A stretch of DNA of 9,639 nucleotides from WGOA01 sp964429745 (GCA_964429745.1 CAYSDI010000113.1:1-9639), one strand, 5' to 3'; positions 1 through 7,410 are shown, counted from the first letter of the stretch. A program made the numbers and translations. The notes: generated by a model not told the origin, from the sequence alone.

Positions 1-66
1 GGCAGGAGCAGAGCAGGCGCCTGGCAGGAGCAGAGCAGGCGCCTGGCAGGAGCAGGGCAGGCGCAT
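1..66. repeat. 22-bp tandem repeat, three copies, cut by window edge
   Basis: Three head-to-tail copies of a 22-bp unit lie at 1-22, 23-44 and 45-66. Copies 1 and 2 are identical; copy 3 differs at one internal base (A to G at unit position 12) and in the last two bases (CT replaced by AT). Each junction carries the 10-bp palindrome CAGGCGCCTG. The unit is not a multiple of three and the array lies outside the flanking gene, about 65 bp past its stop, so it is not a coding repeat. It probably continues to the left of the window. It could be a variable-number tandem repeat or a small intergenic repeat family. Confidence 0.9.
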
Positions 67-130
67 GCTATTCAGGCAGCCCCAGCAGCCCCGCATAGCC
101 CAAGCATCCACGACACTGCCCCGCCAACCC

Positions 131-1411
131 TTACGCAGCCCCTGCTAACTGTTTAGTCATCGCTTTGCCGACTTCCCTTTGGAGCAAATGACTAATTGAA
201 GCCCAACCGCCCATGGCCAGATCGGGTGCCAGGCCGCGGGCGATGCGGTCCACTTGGGCATCCCAAAAGCCGGCTTCGGCCAGGTCATCCAGCTTCCTGG
301 AGCCCTGCGAAAGCGTCGGGACATGCACAAGCGGCCATTCCCCCGGAATTTCAGACAAAAAGCGCCGGCCAAAGTCGGGCTGGCACAAGAAGGGGCGGGC
401 CAAACCAACCAGGTCAGCGTCGCCGTCTGCCAGGGCCGCATGGCACCCTCCACGCGTGCGAAAACCACCGGTGAGCAGCACAGGCAGCTTCGTTGCCTGT
501 TTTACCTGGCGTGCAAAAGCGCCAAAGTAGGATTCCCGGGCGCGGGTGCTGTCGCGCTCTTGCGTGAAGAAGACAAGTTTTTCGTAATTGCCTCCGGAGA
601 TTTCCAGCAAGTCGAGCCCTTCCTGCTCCAGCCAGCCGATGACGGTCAGCGAATCGTCTTCGTCAAATCCGCCGCGTTGAAAATCGGCGCTGTTGATTTT
701 TACGCTTATCGGAAAGGCAGGACCGCAGGCCCCGCGAACCGCCCGCACCACGTCAAGCAACAAGCGTGCGCGATTAGCCAGGGAGCCGCCCCAGGCATCG
801 GTGCGGTGATTGGTCAGCGGCGACAAAAACTGGCTGAGCAGGTAGCCATGGGCTGCATGCACCTGAATGCCGTCAAAACCACAATCGCGCAACAGCGCAG
901 CACAGCGCACAAAATCGCGGATCAGCGCCTGAATTTCGTCCTCGCGCATGGGCCGCGGCTGACTGAAAAAGCCCAGTTTTTTGAGCCCGACATCTGACGC
1001 CGAAACCGGCCTGAAGTTGTTGAGGCGGCTGGTTTGCCGGCCCGCGTGGTTGAGCTGCACCCAGACCTGGCCACCCCCCGATTTTGCCGCTTCGGCCATG
1101 CGCGTCAGCGCAGCCCGTTGATCGCCCACCAGCGGTGCAATGTTGCCCGCCGATTCCATGTATTTGGCATTAACCAACATGTTGCCGGTAATTAACAGGC
1201 CCGTTCCCCCGTCAGCCCAGCGGCGGTAAAGCGCTTCGTGAAGGGCATTTGGGGCATAGTCCCGGCCGCTGAGCCGTTCGGTCATGGCCGCTTTGACCAG
1301 GCGGTTGGCTAAACGCACACCACAGGGTAGGGCAATGGGCTGTAGCAGAAGGTCCGGAGAAAATTCAGGTGTCTCGCGGGTTAGGTTTTCGGGCGAAGGG
1401 CGGCTGTTCAT
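131..1411 (-). CDS. NADH:flavin oxidoreductase / Old Yellow Enzyme family protein
   Basis: This is a 426-residue FMN-dependent ene-reductase-type TIM barrel, a usual length for single-domain family members. Seen in the sequence: NHAGRQ at 121-126; the active-site segment HAAHGYLLSQFLSPLTNHR from 185, whose H185 and H188 match the pair that binds the substrate carbonyl in this family and whose Y190 matches the proton-donor tyrosine; KINSADF near 238-244; and the flavin-phosphate loops LLTGGFRT (312-319) and DLVGLARPF (333-341). The residue next to the flavin, Cys in YqjM-type enzymes, appears to be Thr44 here (AAMTER), as in classical OYE. No FeS or second flavin domain is present, so it is not a 2,4-dienoyl-CoA-reductase-type fusion. 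It probably reduces activated C=C bonds using NAD(P)H; the natural substrate cannot be read from sequence. It begins 20 bp after the DUF192 gene, in the same direction, and may be its cotranscribed neighbour. Confidence 0.92.
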   Translation of the reverse strand: MNSRPSPENLTRETPEFSPDLLLQPIALPCGVRLANRLVKAAMTERLSGRDYAPNALHEALYRRWADGGTGLLITGNMLVNAKYMESAGNIAPLVGDQRAALTRMAEAAKSGGGQVWVQLNHAGRQTSRLNNFRPVSASDVGLKKLGFFSQPRPMREDEIQALIRDFVRCAALLRDCGFDGIQVHAAHGYLLSQFLSPLTNHRTDAWGGSLANRARLLLDVVRAVRGACGPAFPISVKINSADFQRGGFDEDDSLTVIGWLEQEGLDLLEISGGNYEKLVFFTQERDSTRARESYFGAFARQVKQATKLPVLLTGGFRTRGGCHAALADGDADLVGLARPFLCQPDFGRRFLSEIPGEWPLVHVPTLSQGSRKLDDLAEAGFWDAQVDRIARGLAPDLAMGGWASISHLLQREVGKAMTKQLAGAA

Positions 1412-1431
1412 GGAGCGAAGGTAGAGGCCGC

Positions 1432-1956
1432 CTAATTCGGCCGTGTTTGTATGTAATCACCAACGCGTATGCCCCGTTCTGCGCAATATCCTGCAACCAC
1501 CTCCACCACATAGCGGGCGGGCTTTAGCGAAGGAACGGGAGCTTCTGAGAACGGCACCGTTTTTTCGGCGATGTGCACAATCAGCAAGGCGTTGTTCACG
1601 TACAGGATGTCCAGCGAAACTTTGGTGTCCTGCATCCAGAACGACTGCGGCCCTTCGAGCGGAAAAATGAAGAGCATGCCCTGGTCATCGCGCATGGAGC
1701 TGCGGTACTTCAAACCCTGCGACATTTCCGTCGGTTCGTCCGCTACTTCAATGGTTATGCTGGACAATGTGGTCATGGTGCCGCTGGCTTCTTTGCGCAA
1801 AAAATCCAAACTGCCGTCTTGGCGAAATTGGGGCTCCTTGTCGTTCTTGCAGCCGGGGAAAACAGCCACAGCAGCAACAACCATAAAAATTGTTATGAAA
1901 CTGGACGGCAAGCGATTCTGCCCCACAAAAACCCAGGAATTTACGCTCCGTCGCAT
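1432..1956 (-). CDS. DUF192 family protein, probably membrane-anchored or lipoprotein
   Basis: The protein has a hydrophobic N-terminal segment (ITIFMVVAAVAVFPGC) followed by a polar linker and a DUF192 domain over roughly its last 110 residues. Family hallmarks are visible: MSQGLKYRSSM, GMLFIF, FWMQDT, VSLDILYVN and VVEVVAGYCAERGI..GD. The Cys after the hydrophobic stretch could be lipidated, but VFPGC is a poor lipobox, so a cleaved signal or uncleaved anchor is also possible. The longest frame begins with GTG at 1962; I prefer the ATG two codons later (1956), giving 174 residues. DUF192 proteins are small extracytoplasmic beta-rich proteins of unknown biochemical role. The gene lies about 69 bp downstream of the DUF5686 gene and 20 bp upstream of the flavin oxidoreductase, all on one strand. 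Confidence 0.88.
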   Translation of the reverse strand: MRRSVNSWVFVGQNRLPSSFITIFMVVAAVAVFPGCKNDKEPQFRQDGSLDFLRKEASGTMTTLSSITIEVADEPTEMSQGLKYRSSMRDDQGMLFIFPLEGPQSFWMQDTKVSLDILYVNNALLIVHIAEKTVPFSEAPVPSLKPARYVVEVVAGYCAERGIRVGDYIQTRPN

Positions 1957-2025
1957 AAGCACAATGTTAAGGCAACTTCTTTGGAGTTTAGCGTAACGAA
2001 GCAGCGGGGCTTTCTGGAATTTCCG

Positions 2026-4554
2026 TTAAAAACCCAACCCAACCAGCACATTATACGCCGGCGCCCCTTCGCCCCAGCCCGCGCCAAATTCAATTCGACC
2101 CACTTTAAAGATGTGTTCAATGCCCACCGCAAGCTCCGTGTACCAGTTGCCGTCCGGGGTGTAGAGCCCGTGGGTGCCGCCCACCAACTGCCAGCGCAGT
2201 TTGCGGATGCCCGGGATTTTGTTGAAGACAAAACCGTTGAAGTGATGCTCGTAATGCCATTCGAACCAATATTGGTCTGTGCTGCGGGCAAAGTATGGCA
2301 GCACGTTGAAGCGCGCCAGCTCCGGTCTTAAGACGTTGGTTTGGTTGCCAGTAAAGTGGCGATAGTCCTGAAAGGGAAGACTATCGCTGCGCAGAAAGCC
2401 GCCGACCCCGAAATTCAGGTCTGACCGGCCCACCAAACCCAGCGAAACGCTGTACGTTAACCCGCCGTCCAGCCGCAAGTAATCGACGCCGGAGCCGAGC
2501 ACCGGTGCAGCGCCCATGACGCGGAATTGCAACTCGGGCCACTTGGAACCGAGCAGGAAACGACGGTCAGGCTCTGTGGCGTAGCGCTGCGCAATTTGGT
2601 AGCGAAACGATAAGGTATAGCGGCTGATGCGGTGTTCTAAAAAAGGCCAATCAAAGTTTTCCTCATCCAGCGGATCGTTTGACGTGAATTCGCGGTCGGT
2701 TAACGCAAGCCAGGTAAGGTCAGAAGTATTTCGAAGGGGGATTCGGTTGGCCCAATGCAGCGTACCCGAGGCCCGAAAGCCGTTAAACAGTTGCCGGGTC
2801 ATGCTGGCTTCCACGTAGTGTACTTCGTAAAGCTTGAGGTAGCTGCGCCGCAAGAATTGGGCGTACAGGGAATTAACCAGCCCGGAAACAGCCCCCGGAT
2901 GGTAGTCGGTAATGGCCTTACCACCGGCCAGTTCAAAGCGCTGAAAATGAATCGGATCGCTGACCCATTGCACCCGTCCATCGGCCTGAAGACGCCCGTT
3001 TCCGATTCCGTAACGAAGCTGTCCATTCACCCGCCAGACCCGGTTCCGGGGCATTTCGCGGTTCCAGCCACCGCCAAGCGAACCGTACCGGCCTTCCACC
3101 GTATTAAAACCTATGGTGTTGAGCAGAGCGTCAATGTACCAGCGAGTTTTCTTATACGAATTTTCGTTCGAGTAGCCTAAGAGCACATCCATGATCTGCG
3201 GGCGGTTTGAAAGCCGGTCCAGACTGTCCAGGTAACCCTTGTCTTCTCGTTTTTTGGCCAGAATGTCTTTCTCGCGATAGTCCTCAGCTTCTAACGGGCT
3301 AAGCGGCACGGGCCGGCGCGCCTCCCAAAACAGGCTGTCTTTTTCATTGGCTCCGTCCTGGATACGCATCACTTCCGGGCCAAAGAAGCCTTTGGGAAAG
3401 CTAGGATCGAGGGCATAATTGCTGTAAAACGCCATGAAATAGCCCTGTCCCCGGATGCCCAAAATGCCGAATCGAAAGCGAAATTGCCGGGACACCGGCA
3501 TCCAGCGCGCACTGTCCACGGGCGAATAGGTCATCTGGATTTGCAGCGAATCGATAAATTCGATGCCTGCGTCGCGGGTCAGCAACATGTCTGTGCCGTA
3601 GAGCCGCCAGGTGTCTTCAACAATGTAAACGTGCCCTCTAAAAACCGGGTCCTGCCGACGCCGCGGAAGCACTTCAATTTTGTTGATCAGTCGCCCGTCT
3701 TCCAAAAAAGTGCCGGCCAGCACAAACCGGTAAAAAAAGAAGGCGTCATCGGCCAGCGGCGAAATGAAATCCCGCTCCGCCACTCCGTTGATGTTCAGCC
3801 GCGGGTCGTAAAAGGTCACTTCCATCGGGGCCGCTTCGTTCCAGCTAAAGCCTTGGTCGTCGCCGCTGACCTTGCTGGCCAGCATTTCCTCCTTGCTGCG
3901 CGCCGAAGGCGTGCCAGGCTTGTCAACATGCAACCGCGAATACGATTCGGAGAGGTAGACGATGCCGGTGTTGTTGGAGTCCAGCATGTCGCCCGCGTCA
4001 ATGCGGATGCCCATGATTTTTTCGGGCGCCCCGTCAATGCGCTGAAGCCCTTTGATGTAGGCATCGGTCGAAAAGCTGCCCGTCTCCCTGCGAAAGCTCT
4101 CCCGCGCCGCGATGGCTTTGCGCATGATGGCCATGCCCGGGTCTTCTGATCCGCTAATGATCACGTCTTGCAACGTCAACGCTTCCGGTTGCAACAGCCA
4201 GTTAAGTTCGCGTCGCGCGGCACTCATGGGCAGAGCCTGTCGCTGTGAGGTATACCCCAGGTAGCGCACCACGAGCACATGGTTGCCCGGCTCCAAGGCC
4301 AATTCGTAATAGCCCTCCAGGTTGGTAGCGCAGCCCCTGGTCGTCCCTTCAACAAATACATTCGCAAAGGGCAAGGGGGTGCCGTTCGCGTCGGTTACGG
4401 TGCCATAAACCAGTCCGGCAGCCTTTTCACGCAGCGAGCTTTCGCGCTGCGAGCCTTCATGCACGACAACGGGCGAAGGGCTTGACGCTCTTGCCACAAC
4501 GTGCAAGCTCAGCATCAAAAGAAACGCGGTAAAGGAGCGGAGGGTAAACAGCAA
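2026..4554 (-). CDS. DUF5686 outer-membrane protein with carboxypeptidase-regulatory-like domain
   Basis: This 842-residue exported protein starts with a signal peptide (hydrophobic core FTAFLLMLSLHVV, likely cleavage after ARA near 23). Residues about 48-125 form a carboxypeptidase-regulatory-like (CarboxypepD_reg-like) beta-sandwich: GLVYGTVTDANGTPLPFANV, then TNLEGYYELALEPG and LGYTS. The remainder matches the DUF5686 layout, entered at ISGSEDPGMAIMRKAIAARESF and FSTDAYIKG, and ends in alternating aromatic/polar strands closing with a C-terminal Phe (NVLVGLGF), as expected for a beta-barrel. The family is common in Bacteroidota and of unknown function. The start is unusual: the frame opens with TTG at 4554, 9 bp after the upstream stop and in the same frame; the first ATG (4515) would cut into the signal peptide. 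I therefore keep TTG, probably translated by coupling with the upstream anti-sigma/barrel gene. Confidence 0.9.
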   Translation of the reverse strand: MLFTLRSFTAFLLMLSLHVVARASSPSPVVVHEGSQRESSLREKAAGLVYGTVTDANGTPLPFANVFVEGTTRGCATNLEGYYELALEPGNHVLVVRYLGYTSQRQALPMSAARRELNWLLQPEALTLQDVIISGSEDPGMAIMRKAIAARESFRRETGSFSTDAYIKGLQRIDGAPEKIMGIRIDAGDMLDSNNTGIVYLSESYSRLHVDKPGTPSARSKEEMLASKVSGDDQGFSWNEAAPMEVTFYDPRLNINGVAERDFISPLADDAFFFYRFVLAGTFLEDGRLINKIEVLPRRRQDPVFRGHVYIVEDTWRLYGTDMLLTRDAGIEFIDSLQIQMTYSPVDSARWMPVSRQFRFRFGILGIRGQGYFMAFYSNYALDPSFPKGFFGPEVMRIQDGANEKDSLFWEARRPVPLSPLEAEDYREKDILAKKREDKGYLDSLDRLSNRPQIMDVLLGYSNENSYKKTRWYIDALLNTIGFNTVEGRYGSLGGGWNREMPRNRVWRVNGQLRYGIGNGRLQADGRVQWVSDPIHFQRFELAGGKAITDYHPGAVSGLVNSLYAQFLRRSYLKLYEVHYVEASMTRQLFNGFRASGTLHWANRIPLRNTSDLTWLALTDREFTSNDPLDEENFDWPFLEHRISRYTLSFRYQIAQRYATEPDRRFLLGSKWPELQFRVMGAAPVLGSGVDYLRLDGGLTYSVSLGLVGRSDLNFGVGGFLRSDSLPFQDYRHFTGNQTNVLRPELARFNVLPYFARSTDQYWFEWHYEHHFNGFVFNKIPGIRKLRWQLVGGTHGLYTPDGNWYTELAVGIEHIFKVGRIEFGAGWGEGAPAYNVLVGLGF

Positions 4555-4563
4555 CAGACCGGA

Positions 4564-5987
4564 TTATTGCGGGAGCAGGAAACCGTTAAAGGCGGCACGG
4601 AAGCCCAACACGGCATTCCGTTTGTCGCTGTTGATGCCTTCAACTGTGGTCAGGTGGGCTTGGTTCAGGCCGAGGCTGCCGCGGAAGCCAAGGGTGACAA
4701 ACAACTGATCGTTCAGCGGCAGGTCGTAATCCATGCCCAGCAGCACGGCTAGGTCGTGTTCCTGAAGGTTGCGCTCGGGATTGACGGCCTTGTCTTCGAT
4801 GCGAAGCTTGGACGTGCGCAACATGCCGTATTGCAGACCGCCCACATAGCTCCAGCCCTCTGGAATGCTCTCTTGGGTGGCCCGGCCCGGGCTGATGCGC
4901 ACGGTCAGGGGCAATTGCGTGTAATGCAACATCAGCGATTTGGTGACGGGCACCTCTTCGTTGCGGGTTGACACCGAACTTTCGTAGCGCGAGCCCTGCA
5001 TGGAATTCAACACCAAGCCTGTTTCAAGCGAAACACGAGGGTTAAACCGATACCCCGCATGCAAGCCAAACGCATAGCCGATGTTCAGCATCGGGTTAAG
5101 GTTTTCGTCGGGTTGCGCATTGCTCTGGCTCAGCAGGCCCGTCCATTGCAGACTGCCGTGCAGGCCGCCGTAAAAATTGCTCCAGAGCGAAGGGCTTGAC
5201 GCGGCTTTGCTCGGGGAGTTGCTTGCGTCTTTGNNNNNNNNNNNNNNNNNNNNNNNNNNNNNNNNNNNNNNNNNNNNNNNNNNNNNNNNNNNNNNNNNNN
5301 NNNNNNNNNNNNNNNNNNNNNNNNNNNNNNNNNGTCTTTTTGGCTTGCGTCTTTTTGGCCAGCCAATGAGGCCGCTTGACCAGCCAATGAGGCGGCAAGG
5401 GTCTCTGTTGCAGCCAGTAAGGGTTGATCAGGTTCTGCTGATGGGCTGGGCTGGGCTGTAAAGCCTTGTTCGGCAGCTATGCCGAGGGAAGGGGTGAAGG
5501 AGGTACCTGCGAAGAAGGACGCTTGTGTAGGAACAGAAGCGGCAGAAGGCAAAACGCTTTCAGCCACGGTTGCGACAAGCGCGGAAGGCTGTGATGCGGT
5601 GATTGACGGAGTCAGCGAACCTTCTACCAGCGCCAAGTCGTTGGAAACCGCATCATGGCCGGAGTTCAAGTAAGTGTTTAGATTGCTGCTTTTAACTGCC
5701 TGGTGCGCAGTGGAATATCCAGTGTGTTCAGGGGCTAAAAACAAACTGCTGAGCAAAAGTCCGGTAAAGGCGATGCTCGTCCAGGACTTCCGCATCCAAC
5801 TCGCATAAATAGAGGAAGTTGAGGAAGTCGAGCCTATGGACGAAAAGCCCTTAGCCGGAAATCCTGCCTCGGTGCTCTGGTCCATGGCATCGGCCAGCCG
5901 TTCCCACGCCATGGGCGGGGGGCTGACCCTAAGCGGGTTCAGGCGCTGCCGAAACAGCTCATCTATGCGGCGAGAATCACGCTCCAT
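4564..5987 (-). CDS. Trans-envelope anti-sigma factor / outer-membrane beta-barrel protein (Dma-like), interrupted by assembly gap
   Basis: I read one gene across the N gap. The N-terminal 218 residues (5334-5987) hold a cytoplasmic segment RIDELFRQRLNPLRVSPPPM followed by AWERLADAM, a single membrane helix (about 69-85, TSIAFTGLLLSSLFLA) and an Ala/Ser/Gln-rich linker ending in tandem repeats (AASLAGQ twice, then KDASQ). The C-terminal 222 residues (4564-5232) resume with KDASNSPSKAASSPS, then enter a beta-barrel at WSNFYGGLHGSLQWTG; alternating strands follow, including LNIGYAFGLHAGYRF, LPLTVRISPG and FVTLGFRGSLGL. This matches the dual membrane-spanning anti-sigma layout of Bacteroidota: the cytoplasmic part binds the sigma factor, and the barrel sits in the outer membrane. 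Its ATG overlaps the end of the ECF sigma gene by 11 bp, which supports a sigma/anti-sigma pair. With 100 N the halves are out of frame; the true gap must be 2 modulo 3 for an intact gene. Alternative: two separate or frameshifted genes. Confidence 0.82.
5234..5333. other. Assembly gap, exactly 100 N
   Basis: A run of exactly 100 N, the conventional placeholder for a scaffold gap of unknown size. It sits inside the linker-coding part of the trans-envelope protein, with repeat sequence on both sides, so it was probably caused by tandem repeats that the assembler could not resolve. Confidence 0.98.
5334..5400 (-). repeat. Coding tandem repeats at the edge of the gap (15-bp and 21-bp units)
   Basis: Two 21-bp units lie at 5359-5379 and 5380-5400, each encoding AASLAGQ-like residues. 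Next to them are a 15-bp unit at 5334-5348 (plus-strand GTCTTTTTGGCTTGC, encoding KDASQ on the minus strand) and a 12-bp partial copy at 5349-5360. On the far side of the gap, 5221-5233 (GCTTGCGTCTTTG) carries another KDAS-encoding copy. All units are multiples of three, so copy-number change would lengthen or shorten the periplasmic linker without breaking the frame. Confidence 0.85.
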
Positions 5988-6585
5988 GGGCCTTTTTCAG
6001 GGATCGGGATGATGCTCCGCTGTGGCTCAAATGTGCGTAATGCGGGGCGGACTCCACTTTTCTCTGTAAGATGGCCCGGGCACGGGCCAATTGTGATTTA
6101 GACGTGCCTTCACTGATACCCAGCATGTCTGCGATGTCTTTGTGGTTATAGCCTTCAATGGCGTATAAGTTGAACACGGTTCGATAACCTGGCGAAAGAC
6201 TGTTAACCATTTCCATAAGATCATCCGCCGCCAATTGCTCCATCACGCCTTCGTCCTGCCATTCAATGTCCGTGTGTAAAACCTCCACGAGGGGGTATAG
6301 ATGGTGCTTTTTGCGGTGTTGTTCAATGGCCGTATTGACAAAAATTCGCCGCAGCCAACCTTCGAACGAACCCTCGCCCCGAAATGCCGTGATGTGCCGG
6401 AAAACCTTGAGAAATCCCTCCTGAAGGAGGTCTTCTGCTTGGTGGTAATCGTCGGCATAACGCAGGCAAATGGCAAACAAACGCGACGAATAGCGCTCGT
6501 AAACACCTTGTTGGGCAGCCCGCTCGCCCCGGCAACAGGCCTGGATTAAATCGTGCTCGGAAGTGGAAGCAGTAATGTTGGGCAT
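5977..6585 (-). CDS. ECF-type RNA polymerase sigma-70 factor
   Basis: A group-4 (extracytoplasmic function) sigma factor of 202 residues from the ATG at 6585; a longer frame reaches TTG at 6612 but adds nothing family-like. Region 2 spans about 29-92: VYERYSSRLFAICLRY, the acidic DDYHQAEDLLQEGFLKVF helix that contacts RNA polymerase, then FRGEGSFEGWLRRIFVNTAIEQHRKK for -10 recognition. A variable acidic linker follows, then region 4 (about 127-178) with LSPGYRTVFNLYAIEGYNHK and the helix-turn-helix DIADMLGISEGTSKSQLARAR for -35 recognition. Region 1.1 and region 3 are absent, as expected for the group. The stop codon overlaps the start of the next gene by 11 bp. Its activity is probably held in check by that membrane-spanning product; which genes it transcribes is unknown, but its own operon, including DUF5686, is a natural candidate. 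Confidence 0.95.
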   Translation of the reverse strand: MPNITASTSEHDLIQACCRGERAAQQGVYERYSSRLFAICLRYADDYHQAEDLLQEGFLKVFRHITAFRGEGSFEGWLRRIFVNTAIEQHRKKHHLYPLVEVLHTDIEWQDEGVMEQLAADDLMEMVNSLSPGYRTVFNLYAIEGYNHKDIADMLGISEGTSKSQLARARAILQRKVESAPHYAHLSHSGASSRSLKKAHGA

Positions 6586-6609
6586 TTGGCGATTCCCGTT
6601 GATAAGATG

Positions 6610-6631
6610 CAAAAGTTACAAAAAAAGTTGT
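6610..6631 (-). promoter_or_regulatory. Possible promoter region of the sigma-factor operon
   Basis: Read on the minus strand, two AACTTTT-type elements lie 26-47 bp upstream of the sigma ATG, the second within TGTAACTTTTG (TGTAAC at 6615-6620). An AAC-containing -35 element is typical of ECF-recognised promoters, so autoregulation is possible. The spacing would give a very short or no 5' leader, and no clear Bacteroidota housekeeping TAnnTTTG box with a matching -33 TTTG is seen. This is a composition-based guess. Confidence 0.25.
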
Positions 6632-6646
6632 CCCGGCGATTCTTTT

Positions 6647-6669
6647 TTGTGCACAATCTAGCGCTAGAT
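6647..6669. promoter_or_regulatory. Two abutting perfect palindromes upstream of the sigma gene
   Basis: TTGTGCACAA (6647-6656) and ATCTAGCGCTAGAT (6656-6669) are both perfect palindromes and share one base. The second overlaps the rdgB stop codon (6664-6666). They lie about 62-84 bp upstream of the sigma-factor ATG, so they could be operator sites for that operon. No terminator-like T tract follows, and neither forms a hairpin with a usable loop. Confidence 0.4.
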
Positions 6670-7278
6670 CACCGATTGCTCGTTCAAAAAGCTCACCAAC
6701 GCCCGAACCGCCTGCCCCCGATGGCTGATCGCGTTCTTTTCGGCGCGGCTCATCTGGGCAAATGTCCGGTCCGAAACCCCACCCTCCAGCATTGGATAAA
6801 AAACCGGGTCGTAGCCGAATCCCCCTTCGCCCGAAGCAGAGTGTCCGATAATTCCCCGGCACTCGCCCTGGAACAGGTGCCATTCGCCCGAAAGACATAG
6901 GCTAATGACCGTGCGAAAACGGGCTTCGCGATCTGGCCGGTCAGCCAGACGGGCCAACAACAGGGCGGTATTGTCCTGGTCGCGCGCTGCGGGACCGGCG
7001 TAACGGGCCGAGTAAACGCCCGGTTCGCCGTTCAGCGCCGTGACCAGTAGTCCGCTGTCTTCAGCAAAAACGTCCACGCACCAGCGCTCGTGTACAAAGG
7101 CGGCTTTTTCGCGCGCGTTGTACGCGAGCGTATCCCCGGTTTCGGGCAGCTCGTCCGTGCAACCAAGGCTGTCCAGCGAGAGCAATTGATACGCATTGCC
7201 CAACAAAGCCTGCACTTCCAGCACTTTGTTGGCATTTCGGGTAGCAAAAACCAACGGGGGAAGGGGTGTTTCGGGCAT
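6664..7278 (-). CDS. rdgB: RdgB/HAM1 family XTP/dITP diphosphatase
   Basis: A 204-residue non-canonical purine NTP pyrophosphatase, normal length for the family. It hydrolyses dITP, XTP and related deaminated purine nucleotides to monophosphates plus pyrophosphate, keeping them out of DNA and RNA. Family motifs are complete: the nucleotide-binding FATRNANK (11-18), FAEDSGL (71-77) whose D74 aligns with the catalytic/metal Asp (Glu before it replaces the more common Asp), LNGEPGVYSARYAG (82-95), GGFGYDPVF (152-160) and the base-binding SHRGQA (185-190). The ATG at 7278 gives a standard N-terminus. It is preceded by 132 bp after the next gene upstream, in which I see no gene or clear promoter, and followed by 78 bp before the sigma-factor ATG, so it is probably transcribed separately from the sigma operon. 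Confidence 0.96.
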   Translation of the reverse strand: MPETPLPPLVFATRNANKVLEVQALLGNAYQLLSLDSLGCTDELPETGDTLAYNAREKAAFVHERWCVDVFAEDSGLLVTALNGEPGVYSARYAGPAARDQDNTALLLARLADRPDREARFRTVISLCLSGEWHLFQGECRGIIGHSASGEGGFGYDPVFYPMLEGGVSDRTFAQMSRAEKNAISHRGQAVRALVSFLNEQSVI

Positions 7279-7410
7279 GGCGAGAGTAAGGGGGCCAGGT
7301 GATCAAGTGTCCAAGTGAAGAGATTGTTTGACAGGGTTTTACGCGTTCCAGGCGTGCGCGGCTGAGTTCCGTGCCGCTAATTTTTGCGTGGCAGGTTGAT
7401 GTTGCCATTT

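Noticed and set aside
1..66. CRISPR array reading of the repeats at the left edge.
   Set aside because: The 22-bp units are directly adjacent with no unique spacers, so this is a simple tandem array.
254..997. A long open plus-strand frame (247 codons) antisense to the flavin oxidoreductase gene.
   Set aside because: It lies opposite a gene with complete OYE motifs; its translation has no recognisable domain and open antisense frames are expected in GC-rich coding DNA.
4470..5204. A shared 16-mer, GCGAAGGGCTTGACGC, at about 4474-4489 and 5187-5202.
   Set aside because: Both copies lie within coding sequence in the same minus-strand context and encode Ala/Ser-Pro-rich segments (ASSPS) in the signal-peptide-proximal and linker regions; no other features of a mobile or regulatory repeat surround them.
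7389..7407. TGGCA/TGCCA 5-bp inverted repeat just past the stop at 7411, considered as a terminator.
   Set aside because: The stem is only five base pairs with a nine-base loop and no T tract on the minus strand; such a structure is expected by chance.
7279..7410. Possible small gene or RNA in the 132-bp space between rdgB and the gene upstream.
   Set aside because: I found no start with family-like product, no strong hairpin and no clear promoter box; nothing can be supported there.
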